This document shows positions 8,419 through 18,087 of a stretch of DNA of 64,000 nt, piece by piece. The stretch is from JADJLQ01 sp044227925 (GTDB lineage: Bacteria; Bacteroidota; Bacteroidia; Chitinophagales; Saprospiraceae). The position numbers and the translations under genes were made by a program. The stretch spans positions 100,594-164,593 of the forward strand of contig JBGAVW010000003.1 in assembly GCA_044227925.1 (NCBI GenBank), read 5' to 3'. Position 1 is the first letter of the stretch. Each line of letters opens with the position of its first letter. Under the pieces are notes generated by a model. The model made no database searches. It was not told the DNA's origin and was given only the letters and a program-made list of their open reading frames with translations.

Positions 8419-10707
8419 CTAGCTCCTGTTTATTATTTGTAATTTACTAAACTTTAGCATTATCCTACGCTGCGGATCATCCAGTCCTTTAAACTCTATG
8501 GTGGCTACCCTATTATCCCGGGCACCATCGATGTGCAATACTTTTCCAGCACCAAATTTCATATGCAATACCTCCATTCCTACCTGGATTTGATCTGACG
8601 AATCTGCTTTAAAATCTTTTAGATCCACTGCAGTCTGGTTTGGACGCACATTATTTCCTAATCTTGGAATGGTAGCCAGTATTCTGGGCCCATCTTTAAA
8701 AGGCCCTTCATTCCTGAGGGTGACGGACGAATCTATATGTTTACTATCTATCTCTTCGAGGAATCTGCTTGGATCATTGTATCTGGCTTGTCCAAACTGA
8801 TATCTCATAGATGCATAGGTCATCACCAATTGTCTTTTGGCCCTGGTAATAGCTACATAAAACAGTCTTCTTTCTTCTTCTAACTGATCGGGATCGGCCA
8901 TACTCATATAACTTGGAAACAAGTTTTCTTCCATACCCACGATGAAAACGGTGTGAAATTCAAGTCCCTTTGCTGCATGCACTGACATGAGTGTAACAAA
9001 ATCAATATTCTTTATTTCTTCATCCTGATCTGTAAGTAAGGAAATAGTTTGCAGGTAATCCGATAGGTTTCGGCTATTATTTTCCTCCCCTTCCGTTATG
9101 GCCTCATCATTTTCAATATATTCCTGAATACCGTCTAATAATGCATTTACATTCTCCAATCGGCCTATTCCATCCTGGGTCTTGTCGCCTTTTAAAGCTT
9201 CCAGCAACCCACTGTGTTTTCCTATAAACATGGCAGCAGTATACGCGTCCGATTCATTGGCTTGTTTTATACAATCGTGCATTATTTTTAAAAATTGCCT
9301 GATAGCATTGACTGATCTGCCAGCAATCTCCGGGTTATGCAATGATTCCCAAAGAGATACCTGGTGCTCATTGGCATAGTCCAGTGCTTTCTGAATGGTG
9401 CTGTCACCAATTCCCCTTCTGGGATAGTTAATGATTCTTTTTAAAGCTTCTTCGTCATTTGGGTTGGTGGCTACCCTGAGATACCCGATAAAATCTTTAA
9501 TCTCTTTACGCTGATAAAAAGAAAGTCCGCCAAATACTTTATATGGTATATTGGCCCTGCGCAATTGTTCTTCTACGATACGCGACTGGGCATTGGTACG
9601 GTACAAAATGGCAAAGGCACCATTATTCAATCCGGCACGGTTTTTCCATTCAATAATACTATCCGCAACTCTTTTGCCTTCTTCTATATCAGATACTGCT
9701 TTCATCAGTCTGATTTTACTGCCACCATTTTCCTGGGTCCAAAGTGTTTTCTCTATTTGATTTTTATTATTGCGAATTACCTGGTTGGCGGCATTCACTA
9801 TGTGTTCTGTGGATCTATAGTTTTGTTCGAGTTTAAATTTCTGATGATCAGGATAATCTTTTTCAAAGTCTAAAATATTTCTAATCGTAGCTCCTCTGAA
9901 TGCGTATATGCTTTGTGCATCATCACCTACTATACACAGATTGCGGTTACTGCCGGGATATTCTATCAATTGTTTTACGATAGCGTATTGCAGGTAGTTG
10001 GTATCCTGAAACTCATCTACCAGGATGTATTGAAATTGCTTTTGATATTTTTCTTTTACATTATCCGGATTGCGATAAAGCAGGATATACATCTGGTAGA
10101 GGAGATCATCAAAATCCATTGCTCCTGCCTTTAAGCATCTATTGACATATCTTTCATAAATTACAGGAAACAAAGGTATTTTATTCATCTTGTCCTGTTG
10201 CACCAATTCATCGTGTTGGGTATACGCTTTGGGTGAAATTAAATTCGATTTTGCAGAAGAAATTCTGGATCGAATCTGCCCGGGAATGTAAACCTGCTTA
10301 TCCAATTGCATTTCGGAAATGATATCACCTATCAGGCTCTTTGTGTCATCACTGTCGTATATGGTAAAATTGGGGGTAAAACCAATCTTTGCAGCTTCTA
10401 TTCTAAGAATCTTTGCAAAAATAGAATGGTATGTACCAGCCCAAACATATTTTGCTTTATTGCCTACCACTGCTTCAATTCTCTCTTTCATCTCTTTAGC
10501 AGACTTATTGGTAAACGTAAGAGCCAATATAGTCCATGGAGCTACTCCTTGCTCTATGAGATAAGAAACCCTGTAGGTAAGCACCCTGGTCTTCCCGCTT
10601 CCCGGTCCCGCGATTACCATGATCGGGCCATCGGTTGCAGTTACAGCATCTCTCTGGGCTTGGTTTAGGTCCGCCAGGTAATCGATATGAGTGGTAAGTT
10701 CTGACAT
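8419..10707 (-). CDS. UvrD/PcrA-type superfamily 1 DNA helicase
   Basis: The product is a 762-residue 3'-5' DNA helicase for nucleotide-excision or mismatch repair and replication-fork clearance. Walker A is GPGSGKT at residues 34-40. Walker B and motif II are in VDEFQDTN, motif III in GDDAQSIYAFRGA, motif IV in QNYRS, motif V in SVHAAKGLEF and motif VI in VAITRAK, all in the expected order. The C-terminal 60 residues form the PcrA/UvrD Tudor-like domain (VGMEVLHMKFGAGKV) that can contact RNA polymerase. Length fits the family. Whether the strain's functional name is pcrA or uvrD cannot be decided. Confidence 0.95.
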   Translation of the reverse strand: MSELTTHIDYLADLNQAQRDAVTATDGPIMVIAGPGSGKTRVLTYRVSYLIEQGVAPWTILALTFTNKSAKEMKERIEAVVGNKAKYVWAGTYHSIFAKILRIEAAKIGFTPNFTIYDSDDTKSLIGDIISEMQLDKQVYIPGQIRSRISSAKSNLISPKAYTQHDELVQQDKMNKIPLFPVIYERYVNRCLKAGAMDFDDLLYQMYILLYRNPDNVKEKYQKQFQYILVDEFQDTNYLQYAIVKQLIEYPGSNRNLCIVGDDAQSIYAFRGATIRNILDFEKDYPDHQKFKLEQNYRSTEHIVNAANQVIRNNKNQIEKTLWTQENGGSKIRLMKAVSDIEEGKRVADSIIEWKNRAGLNNGAFAILYRTNAQSRIVEEQLRRANIPYKVFGGLSFYQRKEIKDFIGYLRVATNPNDEEALKRIINYPRRGIGDSTIQKALDYANEHQVSLWESLHNPEIAGRSVNAIRQFLKIMHDCIKQANESDAYTAAMFIGKHSGLLEALKGDKTQDGIGRLENVNALLDGIQEYIENDEAITEGEENNSRNLSDYLQTISLLTDQDEEIKNIDFVTLMSVHAAKGLEFHTVFIVGMEENLFPSYMSMADPDQLEEERRLFYVAITRAKRQLVMTYASMRYQFGQARYNDPSRFLEEIDSKHIDSSVTLRNEGPFKDGPRILATIPRLGNNVRPNQTAVDLKDFKADSSDQIQVGMEVLHMKFGAGKVLHIDGARDNRVATIEFKGLDDPQRRIMLKFSKLQIINRS

Positions 10708-10786
10708 TGAAAAGGCGAAAATAGGGGTTTAAAATTGAATGAAGAAAAACTATAATATGATCCTATGCTTTCGCCAGCTGGTTGGT

Positions 10787-10828
10787 AAAAAATAAACCCC
10801 TGTAATGGTTAAATTACAGAGGCTTATT
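10787..10828 (-). terminator. Terminator after the susD-like gene
   Basis: A 16-position stem (10813-10828 with 10791-10806, two G-T wobbles) encloses a 6-base loop. On the minus strand a run of Ts follows. It lies 28 bases past the stop codon of the SusD-like gene and just upstream of the helicase gene. Confidence 0.75.
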
Positions 10829-10855
10829 CAATATTTTATATAATGAGTATCCGGA

Positions 10856-12622
10856 TTAGTATCCTGGATTCTGGACTAATGTCGGTTTTCCGTCTTTTTG
10901 GCTGTTTAGAATTTCATCCTGAGGAAGAGGATAATAATTGTTTTTGGCTGCAAAAACCTTGCCTGCCATATAACCTCTTTTATTAAACTTTCTTCCAGAA
11001 GGCTCAGTTCCCGGCACGGACTCTTCCACTGCATATTTATTTAGCACTTTTTCGGCTATACCCCAACGTACCAAATCAAAGAATCTATGTCCTTCCATTG
11101 CAAATTCAAGTCTCTGCTCCATCCGTACGGCATTACGGGCATAGTCAGCGCCTTGTGCTGCAAATGTGCCGGCAGGATATGGCTCAACCTTGTTATTTAC
11201 AGTTGCATCTTGTTTAGAACCATTTTTAGCACGGTTTCGTAACATATTTACATGTTCTTCAGCAAGGGCCAGTTTGTTAAGTTCCACCTCACATTCTGCA
11301 AGCCATAATATGACATGAGATAATTTAAGCAATCGATAATTATTATTTACATTTCTTCTGCTGGTGGAGTGGGTAGTACTGCCTTCTTCAGCAAGGTAAT
11401 ACATCCATTTTTTGCCTGTAAATGGTCCGGCATACGCTTGATCTCTGATCCAAGTAGATCCAGGCATCGGTCCCCAATCCAGGAAATTTACTCCCCTTCT
11501 GCCTACTGTCCAATCTAACCTTGGATCCACCGGAATTGACTTGTCGAGGGTAAATGCTGCACTGGCACCAATACCCTGATCATTTGGTAAATCAACTTTG
11601 TTGTAGGTATCCAGAGTGCCGTCAGCGGCATTTCCAATTAAAGGCAGTCCTTTATCATCAGTCTTGAAGGCATTGACCAGGTTGTGAGATGGCTGATAAA
11701 AACCACAACATCCACGACCAGGGGCTGTAGATGAATAAGGCCAGTTAAGGTTATCCCCTGCATTTCCATTACTTCCATTGGTCCCATCATTTACAGAAAA
11801 CTGAACTTCAAATATCGATTCAGCATTATTATTGGTCATAGTTCGGTAATTATCGTGATAGTTGGCTACCAGTCTTTTACCTGAATTATTAAGTATATCT
11901 AACAATAGTGTCTCAGCCTGAGCCCATTTTTTCTGAAACAAATAAGCTTTGGCCAGGTAAGCTTTTGCAGCCCACTGAGTAGCCCTACCTTTTTGAGCTT
12001 GAGTAGCCGGAAGGTTTTTAGCAGCAAAATCAAAGTCTGCTTCAATCTTTGGCCAGATATTTTCTGTATTGGGAATTTTAGTGGAGTTGGGGTCTGTAGA
12101 TACATAAATAGTTTCATCTATATAGGGTACATTATTCCACATTTTTTTTGCTTCAAAATGATAATGGCCTCGGAGAAAACGTGCTTCAGCAACCACCTGG
12201 TTCCTTTCAGCATCGGTCATATCTTTTACATCAGCACTTTTAGCTAATTGGATGGTTTCATTGCACCTGGCTACTCCATCATATGAATGCCACCATTTAC
12301 CCAGAAAATAGGTATTGTCAGCAATCCAATTGTATTGCTCTATGAAGGACTGTTCAGGTTGGTCACCGGCATCGGTACCTTTTACCGCATCATCACTGCT
12401 GATACCGCCAAATACATAATTGGATATAGTAGATTGTCGGCCTGTATTACCAGCCCCTACACCATCCAACAAAGAATATGAACCAATGAGTAAAGCATTT
12501 ACGCCATTTTTATTACTTAACTGGGTTAATGAAGCACGCCCCTGGGGATTAAGGTTAAAAAAATCATCAGAACAAGAAATATACGTTCCGACAAAAAAGA
12601 ATAATAAAATATATTTTTTCAT
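10856..12622 (-). CDS. SusD/RagB-family nutrient-binding outer membrane lipoprotein
   Basis: This 588-residue surface lipoprotein has a signal peptide ending in a lipobox (FVGTYISC, Cys at 17). SusD_like N-terminal TPR repeats follow (VVAEARFLRGHYHFEAKKMW), and the RagB/SusD C-terminal domain ends in the usual LRWGIAEKVLNKY / PLPQDEI pattern. It caps the SusC channel encoded 31 bases upstream and helps capture oligosaccharides or peptides outside the cell. No glycoside hydrolase, polysaccharide lyase or peptidase gene lies nearby, so the substrate is unknown. Confidence 0.95.
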   Translation of the reverse strand: MKKYILLFFFVGTYISCSDDFFNLNPQGRASLTQLSNKNGVNALLIGSYSLLDGVGAGNTGRQSTISNYVFGGISSDDAVKGTDAGDQPEQSFIEQYNWIADNTYFLGKWWHSYDGVARCNETIQLAKSADVKDMTDAERNQVVAEARFLRGHYHFEAKKMWNNVPYIDETIYVSTDPNSTKIPNTENIWPKIEADFDFAAKNLPATQAQKGRATQWAAKAYLAKAYLFQKKWAQAETLLLDILNNSGKRLVANYHDNYRTMTNNNAESIFEVQFSVNDGTNGSNGNAGDNLNWPYSSTAPGRGCCGFYQPSHNLVNAFKTDDKGLPLIGNAADGTLDTYNKVDLPNDQGIGASAAFTLDKSIPVDPRLDWTVGRRGVNFLDWGPMPGSTWIRDQAYAGPFTGKKWMYYLAEEGSTTHSTSRRNVNNNYRLLKLSHVILWLAECEVELNKLALAEEHVNMLRNRAKNGSKQDATVNNKVEPYPAGTFAAQGADYARNAVRMEQRLEFAMEGHRFFDLVRWGIAEKVLNKYAVEESVPGTEPSGRKFNKRGYMAGKVFAAKNNYYPLPQDEILNSQKDGKPTLVQNPGY

Positions 12623-12653
12623 TTTTTGAAATTTAAAACATTGAATTAATGAA

Positions 12654-15600
12654 TTAGAATGTTAGTCTAACACCAAATAAATAGGATTTGGCAACCGGGT
12701 AAGCTCCTTCGTCAATACCCATATGAATATCCTGGTTGTCATTTCCGGAAGTTCGTAGATTAATGTCGGGATCCAATCCAGTATACTTAGTAAGAGTAAA
12801 CATATTTTGACCTTGAATGTAAATCTGAGCATTGCTGATACCTACTCTTTTTGAAAGTGTATTGGGTACTGAATATGTTAGCTGCATATTTTTTACCCTC
12901 AAATAAGATCCATCTTCGATAAAATAAGAAGATATCTGCTGACTGGTAGCATCACCTGAGTTAAGTCTAGGCAGCTTTGCAATATCACCTGATTTTTTCC
13001 AGGAATCGTTTAATATTTCTATAGATCGGTTACCTTGAAAAGTATTAAAGTCTGTCCAGTAGCGCACATAGTTAAAAATTTCATTGCCCTGGGATCCCTG
13101 GGCAAACATGGTTAAATCAAAGTTTTTATATCCAAGATTTAAATTTATGCCATACGTAAAATCAGGATGTGGATTGCCGATAATGGTACGATCAGCTGCT
13201 GTAATTACATTATCCCCATTGATATCCCTGAATTTAAAAGTACCTTCTCTGGTATAGGTACCAAATTTAGGTGCCGCATCGGCTTCTGCCTTGTCTTTTA
13301 AAACACCATCAACTATATAACCATAGTAACTGGCAATAGGAATGCCTGCGCGGGTAGCAGAAATTGCTGGAAGACGGGTCGTAAATCCAAATACGGTAGC
13401 ATTAGGATCATTATTAAGTTTTAAAACTTCATTTTTGTAATGCGCAAAGTTTACACCCAATTGGTATCTTAATTTTCCTATTTCATTTCGATAATTTAAT
13501 CCCAGGTCCACCCCTCTGTTTCTGATCTCACCAATATTGGTAAAAGGGACAGTACCACTGCCCGCCGTTCTGGGTGGTGATATTTGAGTAAGCATATCTG
13601 ATGTCAGCCTGTTGTACCAGTCGAATACAATTTCAAGACTATTTTTTAAAATCACTGCATCGAATCCAATATTAGTAGATGTATTGGTTTCCCATTTACC
13701 ATTGGAATTACCAAATTGTACTAAGTCGAATCCACCCACAATGGTGGATCCTGTACCATTTATATCATAAGCGTTATTGATTGGATCTGGTGCATAAAGT
13801 GTATATGCATTGTATACATTGGGAATCAGTTGATTTCCTGTCTTTCCCCATCCGGCACGAACTTTAAATTCATTAATTAAAGAAATTTTCTTCATAAACT
13901 CAAGTTCGGATAACCTAAGTCCGACAGAGAAAGCCGGGAAAATACCCCATCTGTTACTGGCAGAAAACCTCGATGATCCGTCACGACGGATGGTGGCATC
14001 TGCTAATATCAAATCTTTATAGGCATAATTAAGTTTTCCAAATTGAGACAATAATGCACTGCGGATATCTCCTGCTCCAGCATTATTTAACCCTGCAGCA
14101 GATCCGGCATCCAGGTATCTGTAGTCAAGGTCATCAAATGCAAACGAACTCCTTGAAGCGGAAAACAAAGCCGCTCTGGTGGTGACTGCTTCAGTACCTA
14201 ACAATACATTAAAACTATGAGATCCAATGCTTTTTGAATAATTTAAAGTATTGAACCAGGTCAGTGACTTATCATAATTATTGATTACATTCAAACTATT
14301 TGCATTCCGGGGTTCAGCTGCTTCAATGTCCCTATGAAAATATTCAGACCGATTGTAAATATTATACTCTATACCCAGGCTGGTACGGGCCTTCAGGTTT
14401 TTTATAATGTCAACTTCTGCATAAATATTTCCAAACATGTGGTTGCCTTTGGTAATATTATCTTTTTCACGATACAATCTGGCCAAGGGATTTGGTGCAT
14501 TACCCAAATTTACTCCCCGGCTACCGGCAAATCCATTGTATGGAGAGGCATTGGTACCACCCAACTCGACAGGGCCACCCGTAATATCAAATACAGGAAT
14601 GATGGGATGTACCCGGATTGCAAACATAATGGGATTGGACTCATTATTATTTGCAATACCTTGTCGTTCGTCGTATGCATAGGTAAAGTTTTCACCAATA
14701 GTCAATTTGCCTCTCTTGAATTCCGTATTAGCTCTTACTGAATAACGATCGTATTGAGTATATCTGAGTATACCATCTTGTTTAAAATAATTAGCTGAAA
14801 TTGAAAATTTACCATTCTGGGTACCACCGCTGGCACCTAACTGGTAGTTTGCTATCGGAGCAGGATCAAAGATTACATCCTGCCAGTTTGTACCTTCTTT
14901 ATTTGCTTTAGTAATATTAAAAGCAGTCCGCCCAAGATTTGGGTCGGCAATATCATTCGTATAAGTATAATTTGAAGGTAATGTTCCATATACATTTGGA
15001 TATATATAGTCTGCAATAGTTTGCTCTCCATTTGGTCCGAATTTATATTGAGCGCTGGGGGATGTGACTGAAGGATTTTTACCAGCTCCAATATCAGCCA
15101 GATATAAATATTGTCCCAATTGCTGCGTATTTAATAAATCCAGTTGCCGGCCTGGTCTTTGAGTACCGGTATAATAATCAAAAGTGATTTGAGGCTCACC
15201 TACTTTACCTTTTTTAGTAGTCACAATTACAACTCCATTGGTGGCACGTGCACCATATATAGATGCAGCAGATGCATCTTTAAGTATCTGCATGGATTCA
15301 ATATCATTTGGATTCAACTGATTTAGGGTGCCTTGGGTAGGAACACCGTCAATCACATACAGCGGGCTATTATTATTAATAGATCCAAAGCCTCTGATGC
15401 GGACCATGGTACCACCACCTGGTGAATTATCATTTCCAATATTGACACCGGCAGCCCTCCCCTGCAGCATTTGAGTCACACTGGCTGTAGGAACTGCAGT
15501 GAGTTCTTTAGCACTTACTACTGTGACTGCTCCAGTAATATCCTTTTTCCGTTGTGAGGCATATCCTGTAACTACTATTTCTTCCAATGTACTCACATCA

Positions 15601-15905
15601 ACAGGGAGTGTAACTTCTACATTTGTTGCAGTGGTTATATCTATTTCGCGAGTTAAGAAGCCAACCGATGAAACCACTAAAGTGGATGCATCAGCAGCGA
15701 CAGATAAAGTAAAATTACCATCCACATCAGAGGAAGTACCAACAGAGGTACCTTTTACTACAATGGTAGCCCCAAAAAGTCCGGTATTATCATCTCCGGC
15801 AATTACTTTGCCGGATATGGTTCGCTGTGCAGTAAGCAAGCTGGTAAAGAACAGCAGTGCTAAAAAAAGCGTTGATTTGGTTCTTGTAACGTTTAGAATT
15901 ATCAT
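12654..15905 (-). CDS. SusC/RagA-family TonB-dependent transporter
   Basis: This 1083-residue outer membrane transporter has a signal peptide (about residues 8-26, ending LLTAQ), then a CarboxypepD_reg-like domain (about 28-110, ISGKVIAGDDNTGLFGATI). A TonB box and plug follow (EEIVVTGYASQRKKDITGAV, then GSINNNSPLYVIDGVP and SIYGARATNGVVIVTTKKG). The rest is a large barrel ending in an aromatic residue (FGVRLTF). There is no N-terminal STN domain, so signalling through a FecR-type anti-sigma is not indicated. With the SusD-like gene it makes a minimal uptake locus energised by TonB. Confidence 0.95.
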   Translation of the reverse strand: MIILNVTRTKSTLFLALLFFTSLLTAQRTISGKVIAGDDNTGLFGATIVVKGTSVGTSSDVDGNFTLSVAADASTLVVSSVGFLTREIDITTATNVEVTLPVDVSTLEEIVVTGYASQRKKDITGAVTVVSAKELTAVPTASVTQMLQGRAAGVNIGNDNSPGGGTMVRIRGFGSINNNSPLYVIDGVPTQGTLNQLNPNDIESMQILKDASAASIYGARATNGVVIVTTKKGKVGEPQITFDYYTGTQRPGRQLDLLNTQQLGQYLYLADIGAGKNPSVTSPSAQYKFGPNGEQTIADYIYPNVYGTLPSNYTYTNDIADPNLGRTAFNITKANKEGTNWQDVIFDPAPIANYQLGASGGTQNGKFSISANYFKQDGILRYTQYDRYSVRANTEFKRGKLTIGENFTYAYDERQGIANNNESNPIMFAIRVHPIIPVFDITGGPVELGGTNASPYNGFAGSRGVNLGNAPNPLARLYREKDNITKGNHMFGNIYAEVDIIKNLKARTSLGIEYNIYNRSEYFHRDIEAAEPRNANSLNVINNYDKSLTWFNTLNYSKSIGSHSFNVLLGTEAVTTRAALFSASRSSFAFDDLDYRYLDAGSAAGLNNAGAGDIRSALLSQFGKLNYAYKDLILADATIRRDGSSRFSASNRWGIFPAFSVGLRLSELEFMKKISLINEFKVRAGWGKTGNQLIPNVYNAYTLYAPDPINNAYDINGTGSTIVGGFDLVQFGNSNGKWETNTSTNIGFDAVILKNSLEIVFDWYNRLTSDMLTQISPPRTAGSGTVPFTNIGEIRNRGVDLGLNYRNEIGKLRYQLGVNFAHYKNEVLKLNNDPNATVFGFTTRLPAISATRAGIPIASYYGYIVDGVLKDKAEADAAPKFGTYTREGTFKFRDINGDNVITAADRTIIGNPHPDFTYGINLNLGYKNFDLTMFAQGSQGNEIFNYVRYWTDFNTFQGNRSIEILNDSWKKSGDIAKLPRLNSGDATSQQISSYFIEDGSYLRVKNMQLTYSVPNTLSKRVGISNAQIYIQGQNMFTLTKYTGLDPDINLRTSGNDNQDIHMGIDEGAYPVAKSYLFGVRLTF

Positions 15906-15966
15906 ATCTTAATTTAAAGTTTGAATAAAAGTATAAAAATCTCTTTACTTATTTTAGAAAATCAAT

Positions 15967-18087
15967 TTATTTTGAAAAAAAACGATCTGATATATACGTA
16001 TCATAATTTACCTGGTTATCCACTTTACCTGTTGAATCGAGTACAAGGAAATTCAAACCTCTTTTTTGCAGGCTGTACTCGATATTTTTATATTTAATGC
16101 CAGACATGGGATTTCCGGTATTATGGCCACCACTTATCAATTGAATAGTATTGGTATTGTCAACCATAGGTAATCTGATGTTTTCCCGCAATACATCAGA
16201 TTTAGAATACAATTCGGTACTGATTTTATTATCATGAATTACAAATAACCATGAATCTCCAAAGCCAATAGAATCAATTTTAGAGCCATATGATTTCAGC
16301 AGTGCTTTGGATTCCATTGATAGCCTGCCTAGACCTTCCTGCTGCAGTACACCTAAAATATACTTATCGCTGTTCACGGATAAGAATCCTGGTAAATCCA
16401 TATCGTATTGGGTTGCAATGGTCTTAAAAGCATTAGAATCTATACTGAAATCAAATTTATTTAAGTATTCACCAGTGACAAACATTCGGTACCGCTCAAA
16501 CTGAAACGATCGCCCACCCAATTCAGATACTAATTCTTTATGCAATGAGAGTGAATCTACATTGGTCAAAATGACATCAAATGGGTGGGCCCTGGCATAG
16601 GCAGTCAAATCTAAAGTGCTATCACTGAACAGAGTTCCTATATATACCGGGAATCTTGCTCCATATCCTGTGGTGATCGGTTTTTTATAATGCTGAGCCA
16701 TGTTTACAAAATGGATATAATCACAAAAATCACTGATACTTGCAGTATATGGCGGGTATACCAATACCTTGTCACCCCTTGAAATTAAGGACTTCATTTC
16801 ATTTTCATAAGGCAATGGAGCAGGCGTAAGATCGACATATTTGTTTCTTACCCAGATCGGATTTAAATCAAACGCCTGGAGTAGTACTGCTGAAATCAAT
16901 ATGATCGTAATTTGTATTTTTCCATTAATTACAAAATACAATTGCTTAAATGTCCAGTACATGATATAATAATACAATGGCCAGATGAATCTGCCTGTAC
17001 CTCTAAAGGTGCGTGAAATATAATCATTGTATTTCCAATCGATAATCAAATGATTTCCCAAAGCCCATTTTGGACTAAGTGCAAAAACGAAGAAAAGAAT
17101 ACAGGCTAAAAAAAAACAATTTTTAATCAGTGCTGAAACTCTAAATTCTCGCGCTGCCAAAAGTCGTATGAAGAATAAAATGAATAAGATAATTATAGCC
17201 AGTCCGAGATATCCAATACCCTCTCCTTGCCCCGGATCTTTGTAATTAAATACAGGCCCAAGGGCACCTACATCCCACGCGTTTATAAATGTATTTAAAT
17301 TGGCAGAGAATTTACCAAGTCCTTCTGACAACTGACCTTTGAATAAAAATGCACCACTGCTGTACCAACCCAATGCTGAAATACCTATGAGGGTCAACAA
17401 ATGCAGACCTATTGATTTTAAATTACTTTGCTTTTCTATGTATAGTTGATAAAAGACGGCAGTAGTCAATCCCAATATCATAAATAATAAGTAGGGATGA
17501 ATCAAACTACCCACGGCCACCACAGAATAGAGATTTATATTTATTTTTTTTTGGCTCCATGTACCTCGGGAAATAAATAGGTATAGGCACCATAGCAACA
17601 ACCATTGACCACATAATGCCGCATGACCAAATCGTGCGACAAGAACTACTGCACCAAAAAAGAAAACCGATACCAGCCAACTGTGCGCCCGTGAAAAACC
17701 GATTCGCCTTGCTATACAGATGCCTAAAAAACCATTTAGCAGATAACATAAATAATACCAGATACCAAAGTATTGGAAATCAGCAGGCAGAAAATTTCTT
17801 ACTATTTTAAACAAAAAGGCAAGCAATGGAATTGAGTCTGTATACATTACTGAATTATACATAGGGTAAGCATAACCTTCTATTCGCCCTATTGGCCATG
17901 TCCAGGGTGTATCCTTAAAATATTCCCAGGCGAGATAATGATATGAATAATCGCTACCGGGCAATAAAAGCCATTTTGTGTATAAAGGGTTTATCTTTTC
18001 GGCACCTAAAATAATATGAGTAAAAAATAAGCCATAAAAGCAGGCAAAAAGAATATCCCAAATATCAAGTTTAAAATTTTGCTGCAT
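15967..18087 (-). CDS. Large polytopic membrane protein, DUF6311-like
   Basis: The product is 706 residues from the ATG at 18087 (MQQNFKLDIW). The frame extends to 18147, but that would overlap the upstream gene by 77 bases rather than 17. At least ten hydrophobic segments occupy residues 10-400, followed by a soluble domain of about 300 residues. Features such as WPIGRIEGYAYPMYNSVMYTDSIPLLA and HAALCGQWLLLWCLYLF recall the DUF6311 family, which has the fold of GT-C glycosyltransferases. Enzymatic function is unproven. It overlaps the preceding membrane protein gene, indicating co-translation and a shared role in envelope glycan or lipid modification. Confidence 0.7.
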   Translation of the reverse strand: MQQNFKLDIWDILFACFYGLFFTHIILGAEKINPLYTKWLLLPGSDYSYHYLAWEYFKDTPWTWPIGRIEGYAYPMYNSVMYTDSIPLLAFLFKIVRNFLPADFQYFGIWYYLCYLLNGFLGICIARRIGFSRAHSWLVSVFFFGAVVLVARFGHAALCGQWLLLWCLYLFISRGTWSQKKININLYSVVAVGSLIHPYLLFMILGLTTAVFYQLYIEKQSNLKSIGLHLLTLIGISALGWYSSGAFLFKGQLSEGLGKFSANLNTFINAWDVGALGPVFNYKDPGQGEGIGYLGLAIIILFILFFIRLLAAREFRVSALIKNCFFLACILFFVFALSPKWALGNHLIIDWKYNDYISRTFRGTGRFIWPLYYYIMYWTFKQLYFVINGKIQITIILISAVLLQAFDLNPIWVRNKYVDLTPAPLPYENEMKSLISRGDKVLVYPPYTASISDFCDYIHFVNMAQHYKKPITTGYGARFPVYIGTLFSDSTLDLTAYARAHPFDVILTNVDSLSLHKELVSELGGRSFQFERYRMFVTGEYLNKFDFSIDSNAFKTIATQYDMDLPGFLSVNSDKYILGVLQQEGLGRLSMESKALLKSYGSKIDSIGFGDSWLFVIHDNKISTELYSKSDVLRENIRLPMVDNTNTIQLISGGHNTGNPMSGIKYKNIEYSLQKRGLNFLVLDSTGKVDNQVNYDTYISDRFFSK

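Noticed and set aside
10306..10668. 120-residue plus-strand frame
   Set aside because: It is antisense to the helicase N-terminal domain, including Walker A.
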